The notes beneath the pieces were generated by a model. The model saw only the letters and a list, made by a program, of their open reading frames with translations. It did not search any database and was not told the origin of the DNA. Position numbers and translations under genes: made by a program. Positions 57,137 through 64,000 of a stretch of DNA of 64,000 nucleotides are shown in pieces. Numbering within the stretch: position 1 is the stretch's first letter; every line of letters starts with the position of its first letter. This DNA is from Cryptomeria japonica (Eukaryota; Streptophyta; Pinopsida; Cupressales; Cupressaceae), in the NCBI RefSeq assembly GCF_030272615.1, contig NC_081412.1:18703932-18767931 (forward strand), written 5' to 3'.

Positions 57137-60100
57137 ACCCAAGGGTTAAAGGAGCTCTCTTTTCTTTTATTTCTTTATTTTCTTATTACCTCACATATTC
57201 TTTTTTTTTATTCCTATTTGTAATTTGCCCTAACCCGAAATTAGGGTTAGGGCATGTGTGTGACAACATAATATTCTTTTTTTTTTGTGTGTGTGAAGCT
57301 TCTTTTTTTTTGTGAGTGTGTGTGTGTGTGCAGGTGCAGGCGCGGCGGCCTGAGTTTCATTTTTCGGTGGAGCCGAAGGGGGAAGTGGCGGAGGAGGCCG
57401 AGCAGACGAAGCAAGAGGGGGAAGGAAGGTGGAGGAGGTGGCGGTTCCCACGGGCTGCACCCGCAAGCTGGGGATGGCTCTGCCCAAGGCTACGAGCTCC
57501 GCAGTTTGTGGACGTCACCGCCCACAGCTGCGGGTTTCTGCAGCCTATGGATGTCGCCACCCATAGCTGCGGCCCACTCCATCTTCCAAGCAAATTTTTT
57601 TTTTAAGGTTTTTTTTTTTTTGTTATTTAGTTTTTTTCTTTAAAAGTTTAACATGTAATAATTTCTTAAAAGACATAAACCTACATTATTTATATATACA
57701 TATATGTATATATATATATATATATATATTTGTATGTATATATATATTTATATATACATATAAATATATATATAAATAGAACATGTAAATACATTACTTT
57801 TTTTTTTTTTTAAATAAACAGATTTTTAGAATGAAGCATTTAAATAAATAGAAGGTATATATATATATATATATATATATAGTTGTTTTTTAATTATAAC
57901 TCATTTAGGCAACTTATGAGTTTATTGTTTTTTTATATCTTTAAAATGCATGCAGAGATTTTCCTAATATTATTTGTAGTTTGTAAAATAGGAAAAATAT
58001 CCTTTTCTTAAAAGGCTGAAAGAAATATATGCTTAATATTCTATTTTTTTTTGTTTAAAAACATTCTGTAACTAATATCTACAATACATTCTAACAACAA
58101 GCTTAAAATATAATCTTTTTGGTAAACAAAATAAAACTAAAACTAAATGCTAACCCTCTTTTTAAAAAAAAATAAAAATAGGCTACTACAATAGAAATTA
58201 TTTTCTGCATTAAATGAAAGAATAAATGGTAGGCTTATTTTATTTGCAGCAGCAGTAATAAACATAAATGAACATGTAATAACAAAATTAATTTATTTGC
58301 AGAATAAACATAAATGCAACAACTTTATTTCCTTTTTTTTTTAAAATGAAGATTTAAATACAAGCTCATATATTCCATCTTCCCTTTTTGTAAAACTAAC
58401 CAAATAAAAGAGAATTACATTTCTTTAACAAATTAAAATACAAGGTAAATAATAATACAAATGGGTTTGAAAACCCAACTAGTATTTCCCTTCCATAGGA
58501 ATATGAATAAAATAAATACACTTCTTTTCCTTTGATAAATAAATACAACAATGGTTTTTTTTTTTTTTGCTACAAAATAAATACATTCTTTCTTTTTTGA
58601 AAACTTTTTCTGCAACTTAAAATAGCAACCATTCCCTTTATCTTTTCTTTTCCATCCCAAGCAACCTGCAATAAAAATGCAAATTGACCATGGAGAGCTC
58701 ACCTCCCAGCCTAGGCTTACTAGAAGCCACCCCCGAGCTTGGAGAACCAAGCACTAGATGGGTCACAAACAAACAAACAAACACAACAAACAAGAGCAAA
58801 CACTCAACATGCATTTTCCCATCCCAAGCTACACTCTCACCACAACTTGGGATGAACTTTCCACGGGTGGAAGTGGACCAAATACCATTGGGGAGATTGC
58901 AAGCATAATACAACTCAAGCCATCCCATGGCAAAACAAAATACAACAAGTTTCATCTCCACACCTTATGCCCCCCAAAGACATAAAAGTCATATTTTCTC
59001 CCCTTATGACCCCCAAATGCATACACAAGGCTATGCAGCAAGGGTCACAAAGGACACCCTTGAGATCACTCTCCATAAGGAGAGTCTCTCACCCAAGGCT
59101 GTCATACTTCTTCCACCCCCAAGACCATCCTACTCCCCCAAGAGTAGGAGGCCTTGGACACTCCCAAAACAAGAACACATAAACAAAGAACAAGGAAATG
59201 AAACATTTACACTTTTCTCCTACAAAACAAATTACATATACACATCTCCTCATACAAGCATTTCTTTCTTTCAAAAACAACATAAACAACATAAACAAAA
59301 GGAAGTAAAACCAACCTTAATCTACCAATAGGTATGTTAGACTTAGTTGGGGATGGGCTGCCCAAATCCACACAAACTTTCCACCAACACTTCACCAAAA
59401 TTCTATCCTACAACTAATTTTCAAAAAAATGCATAATCTCCAACAATGGAGAGTGGGTGATTACTCACTAAGTCCCTAATCCTTGCCTAAGAAGGCCTCT
59501 CTCACACTTCCCAACCCCTTGGGTAAGGTGAGAGTTCCCATTGGTTGCTCTTCCCAACCTCTTACATGTTGCTAAAACTGGAAAGGGAAAAGGTGAGAGA
59601 GGGTGGGGAAGAGAGTTTGACATCAAAAGGGAAGGTTGTCTATCCTAGAAGGAACCTTCTAAGTTGAATTTTCGCTCACCTTGGGAAAATCACTTTTTGA
59701 GGTGACTAAACAGTCACATGGGAGTTGTCACGTGTTTAAAAATACCCCTAACCCATAGGTATACCCTTTGGACCTTTGGAAAAGCCCTAAAACTGACCCT
59801 AGGAGTCCATTTGACCCCTTAGAAACCCAACTGAAGTTAACCTACGGGTCAAACCTAAGTTGACCACTCCCAAGACTCCCTACCCAAAGCAAATTTGGGA
59901 CCACACTCATGTGTTTGAATGGATTTGGTAGAAACAAAACTCCCTCCAAGAGACAAGTCAAAATCAATGACACTAATCAGCACATGTGTGAAGTGACACA
60001 ATAAAATACAATATAAAAATCACACATGGAATTTGTCTCTTGTAGGTTTACACAATTACATAAAATCAAATTAACACACATGCATCATTTTCTTTCACAA

Positions 60101-60653
60101 ATAAAATACATTACAAATGGGGTGTTGTCTCTCCAAATAGGCAACCCCTAGCTTAACAAACGTACATTGGTCTAGGTTTGGTTCTCCATATCACATGGAT
60201 AATTTTCCTATGCATCTCAATTAACACATTAGTAATTCCAAATAATCACAATTATATATATAATTAAACACATGGATTTCATTGCACATCAAACACTCAT
60301 ACATTTGACAATAATAATTCAATATCCCATTCATTTAAATTTGATTCCACATAAGCAATTATCATACTCCTCAAAATTGAACCATTCATATAATAAGCAT
60401 CCAATTTCTATCATCAGAATGAAGTCCTGCAAATCTAATAATGACATACATCATTTCAAAATAATTCTATTCTAGCAACATATAAAGTTTCATAATCATA
60501 ATGCATAAAATGAAGCATCAATATACGTCAATGTGATCCAAATCATGGAATCATATAGGCTCTAAATCCATAATGCATAAGATAAAGCATCCATAATAGT
60601 CTCAATATGAAAATAACAGAAAATGTCAAGCTAAGTTGGGGTAGGGCCTCACA
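56388..60653. mobile_element. Solo LTR-like insertion of 4.27 kb inside the satellite
   Basis: Begins TGTCATGCCCAAAATTTTGG, ends GGGCCTCACA, with ACCAT on both sides (56383-56387 and 60654-60658). The first bases contain the perfect palindrome gcccaaaattttgggc. No RT, integrase or gag motif on either strand and no internal repeat of the termini, so a very long solo LTR, probably gypsy-type, is the best reading; a large non-autonomous element is possible. The interior is AT-rich with dinucleotide runs, poly-T tracts and one GC-rich island at about 57330-57590. Open frames there arise from composition. Orientation is not determined. Confidence 0.7.
57050..57136. repeat. (TA)n followed by (TG)n microsatellite
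   Basis: About 33 TA units and then about 10 TG units. Further TA-rich runs lie at about 57700-57775 and 57855-57882, and a TG run at about 56966-56985. Confidence 0.95.
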
Positions 60654-60658
60654 ACCAT

Positions 60659-63600
60659 ATGACCCCTTAGCACACCATAAGACCCATAATGACACCATAT
60701 GGTGTCCTAAGGGGTCATAGTACATCATATGACCCTTTAGGACACCTTATGACCCATAACAATACCATATGAGGGCTTGTATGATGTCCTACACCATATG
60801 ACCCCTTAGGACACCAAACGATCCATAACGACACCATATTGTATCCTAAGGGGTCATATGGTTCCCTAAGGGGTCATCAGACACCATATGACCCCTCAAG
60901 ACACCATACGACCCATAACAACACCATATTATATCCTAAGAGATCATATGATGTCCTAAGGGGTCATAGGACACAATATGACCTCTAATGACCCCTTCGG
61001 GGGTAATAAGACACCATATGACCCCTTAAAACACCATATAGACCATAAAAACACCATATGATATCCTAAGGGGTCATACAACACCATATGACCCCTTAGA
61101 ACACCATACGACCCATAACGACACCATATGGTGTCCTTCATATAAAACCATATGACTCCTTAGGACACCATATGACCCATAACGACACCATGTGGTGTCT
61201 TATGGGATCATATGGTGTCCTAAGCGGTCATAATACACCTTATGACCCCTTAGGACACAATATGACCCCTAACAACACCTAAGGGTTCATATGGTATCCT
61301 AAGGGTTCATAGGACACCATATAACCCCTTAGGACACAATATGACCCCTAATGATACCTAAGGGATCATATGGTGTCCTAAGGGGTCATATGGTATCCTA
61401 AGGGTTCATAGGACACCATATAACCCCTTAGGACACAATATGACCCCTAATGATACCTAACGGATCATATGGTGTCCTAAGGGGTCATAAGACACCTAAT
61501 GACTGCTTAGGACACAATACAAGCCATAATGACACCATATGGTGTCCTAAGGGGTCATAGGACACCATATGACCCCTTAAGAATAGAAAGAGAGATGGTG
61601 ACATTGAGAATGGAGAGAGAGAATAAGAGAGTAAGCAAGATATATGAGAGAGTCATATGGAGTTTTATGACCCCTTAAAACACCATATGACCCCTAACAA
61701 CACCATATGGTGTCCAAAGGGGTCATATGGTTTCCTAAGGGGTCATATGATGTCTTAAGGGGTCATATGGTGTCGTTAGAAGTTATATGGTCTCCTATGA
61801 GGTAATATGGTGTTTTATAACCCTTTAAGACACCATATGACCCCTAACAACACCAAATGGTGTTCTAAGGGGTCAGATGGTATCCTAAGGAGTCATATCG
61901 TGTTTTATAACCCCTTAGGCCACCATATGACCCCTAACATCACCATATGGTATCCTAAGGGTCCTATGATTTCCTAAGGGGTCATATGGTGTCCTAAGGG
62001 GTCATATGGTGTTCTATGACCCCTTAGGACACCATATTACCCCATACAGCACCTTATAATCCCTAACAACACCATATGGTGTCCTAAGGGGTCATATGGT
62101 GTTATATGACCCCTTATGACACCATATGACCCCTAATGACAACATATGGTTTCCTAAGGGGTGACATGGTGTTCTATGACCCCTTGGGACACCATATGAC
62201 CCCTAAAAACACCATATGGTGTCCAAAGGGGTCATATGGTGTTCTATGTCCTCTTAAGACATCATATGACCCATCACCACACTATATAGTGTCCTACGGG
62301 GTCATATGGTACCCCAAGGGGTCATAGAACACCAAATGACTCCTTAGGGCACCATATGACCCCTAATAACATCAGATGACCCCTTAGGACATCATATGGT
62401 GTTGTTAGGAGTCATATGGTGTCCTAAGGGGTCATAGAACACCATATGACCCTTAACAACACCATATGACCCCTAATGACACCATATGGTGTCATTAGGG
62501 GTCATATGGTTTCATAAAGGGTCATATGGTGTCCTAATGGGTCATAGAATATCATATGACCCCTTAGGACACCATATGACCCCTAACGACATCATATTGT
62601 GTCTTGAGGGGTCATATGGTGTCACAAGTGGTCATGTCATGTACTAGGATGTTAAAAGGGGTCATATGGTGTCTGAGGGGGTCATATAACACCATATGAC
62701 CCCTCAAGACACCATATGATCCCTTAGGACACTATATGGTGTCCTTAGGGGTCATATGGTGTCCTAAGGGGTCATATGGTGTCGTTAGGGGTCATATGGT
62801 GTTCTATGACCCCTTAGGACACCATATGACCCCTAGGACCACCATATGTGTCTTGAGGGGTCATATGGTGTTGTTAGGTGTCATATGGTATCATTAGGGG
62901 TCATATTGTGGCCTAAGGGGTCAAATGGTGTTCTATGACCCCTTAGGACACCATATAACCCATAACGACACCATATGGTGTCCTAAGGCATCATATGGTG
63001 TCCTTAGGGGTCATATGATGTCCTTAGGGGTCATATGGTGTTCTATGACCCCTTAAGACACCATATGACCCCTTAGGACATGTCATATGGTGTCGTTAGG
63101 GGTCATATGGTATTGTATGACCCATTAGGAGACCATATGACCCCTAAAGACATCATACAGTGCCGTTAGGTGTTGTATGGTGTCCTAAGGGATCATACAG
63201 TGTCCTAAGGGGTTATATGATGTTCTATGACCCCTTAGGACACCATCAAACTCCTTAGGACATCATATGACCCTCAAGGACACTATATGGTGTCCTAAGG
63301 GGTCATATGGTGTTCTATATCTACTTAGGACATGATATGACCCCTAAGGACACCATATGGTGTCCTAAGGGGTCATCTAATGTCGTTACGGATCATATGG
63401 TGTCCTAAGGAGTCATATGGTGTTCTATATCCCCTTGGGATACCATATGACCCCTTAGTACACCATATGGTGTCGTGAGGGGTAATATGGGGTCATATAA
63501 TGTCCTAAGGGGACATAGAACACCATATGACCCCTTAGGATAGCATATGGTGTCGTGAGGGTTCATATGGTGTTGTATGGGGTCATATGATGTCCTAAGG

Positions 63601-64000
63601 GGACATAGAACATCATATGACCCCTTAGGACACCATATGATGTTTTTAGGGGTAATATGGTGTCTTGAGGGTTCATATGGTGTCCCAAGGGGTCATATAA
63701 CACCATATAACCCCTTAGGACACCATATGTTGTCATTAGGGGTCATATGGTTTCCTAAAGTTTCATAAAACACCATATGACCCCTTAGGAAACCATATGG
63801 TGTTGTTGGGGATTATATGGTGTTGTATGGGGTCATATGGTGTCCTAAGGGGTCATAAAACACCATATGACCCCTTAGGACACCATATGACCCCTTAGAA
63901 AATCATATGACCCCTTAGGACACCATATGGTGATGTTAGGGGTCATACGGTTTCCTAAGGGGTGATATAATACCATATGACCCATTAGGACACTATATGG
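60659..64000. repeat. Inverted-unit 20-bp satellite, block 3, continues past the window
   Basis: Over 3.3 kb of the same 20-bp unit in both orientations, running to the last base of the window. Variants include gtcgttagg and gtccttagg in place of gtcctaagg. Short open frames rich in YGVLxGHHM come from the repeat and are not genes. Confidence 0.93.
61584..61652. repeat. Purine-rich interruption of the satellite
   Basis: A GA-rich stretch (agagagagaataagagag type) of about 70 bp breaks the array. It is the reverse-complement style of the CT-rich tract that borders the array near 53.6 kb. Confidence 0.6.

Noticed and set aside
57016-57643. Open frames across the microsatellite and GC-rich island
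   Set aside because: They consist of YIYIYI and low-complexity Arg/Gly/Pro text with no domain.
62136-63768. Short frames with GHHM and YGVL repeats
   Set aside because: Direct translations of the 20-bp satellite.
53661-64000. CRISPR-like array
   Set aside because: Units are contiguous with no spacers and flip orientation; this is a plant satellite.
1-64000. tRNA or rRNA genes
   Set aside because: I saw no cloverleaf with intact arms or rRNA core sequence; initiator tRNA-Met similarity is limited to 12-base primer sites.

Overview
The window reads as nuclear DNA of a land plant with a large, retrotransposon-filled genome. A conifer or other gymnosperm is my best guess, from the style of the TIR-NBS-LRR remnant, the very long LTRs and the depth of nesting; no single feature proves it. 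I see no intact host gene. The only host-type locus is a decayed TNL disease-resistance gene at 4.6-7.8 kb.

Layout. 1-4581: the 5' part of a minus-strand LTR element (RE1), with an LTR, a leader and a Gln-rich gag-like frame that runs off the left edge. 4582-7842: the TNL remnant, starting abruptly at the RE1 LTR end. 7.8-9.6 kb: gene-free DNA with several hairpins. 9.6-10.8 kb: a pyrimidine-rich tract. 10818-53569: one minus-strand Ty1/copia element (A, target duplication CTCAC) opened up by later insertions. Its gag is split by element D (36154-51537, plus strand, Ty3/gypsy). Its reverse transcriptase is split by element B (13464-32629, minus strand, copia-type, target duplication GAAAC). 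B is itself split at its primer-binding site by element C (20249-31445, plus strand, gypsy-type, target duplication CCAAT). 53.66-64 kb: an array of a 20-bp unit present in both orientations, interrupted by two TG...CA elements that look like solo LTRs, each with a 5-bp target duplication (ATCTA and ACCAT).

Gene content. A is an ordinary copia element (gag, protease, integrase, RT, RNase H), broken by stops and insertions. B carries no pol: it has a coiled-coil gag-like protein with five zinc knuckles and a long second frame of unknown function. C keeps gag, protease and the extreme C-terminal tail of integrase but has lost RT, RNase H and the integrase core; on its antisense strand it carries a spliced remnant of a plant mobile domain gene. 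D is the most unusual. Its LTRs are 4.4-4.8 kb long and each holds a large sense-strand reading frame, and an archaeal-type RNase H sits between protease and RT. The D LTR protein and the second protein of B look distantly alike.

Limits. All calls come from reading the sequence and matching motifs by eye. Family names are from memory of protein families, and divergence and age statements are qualitative.
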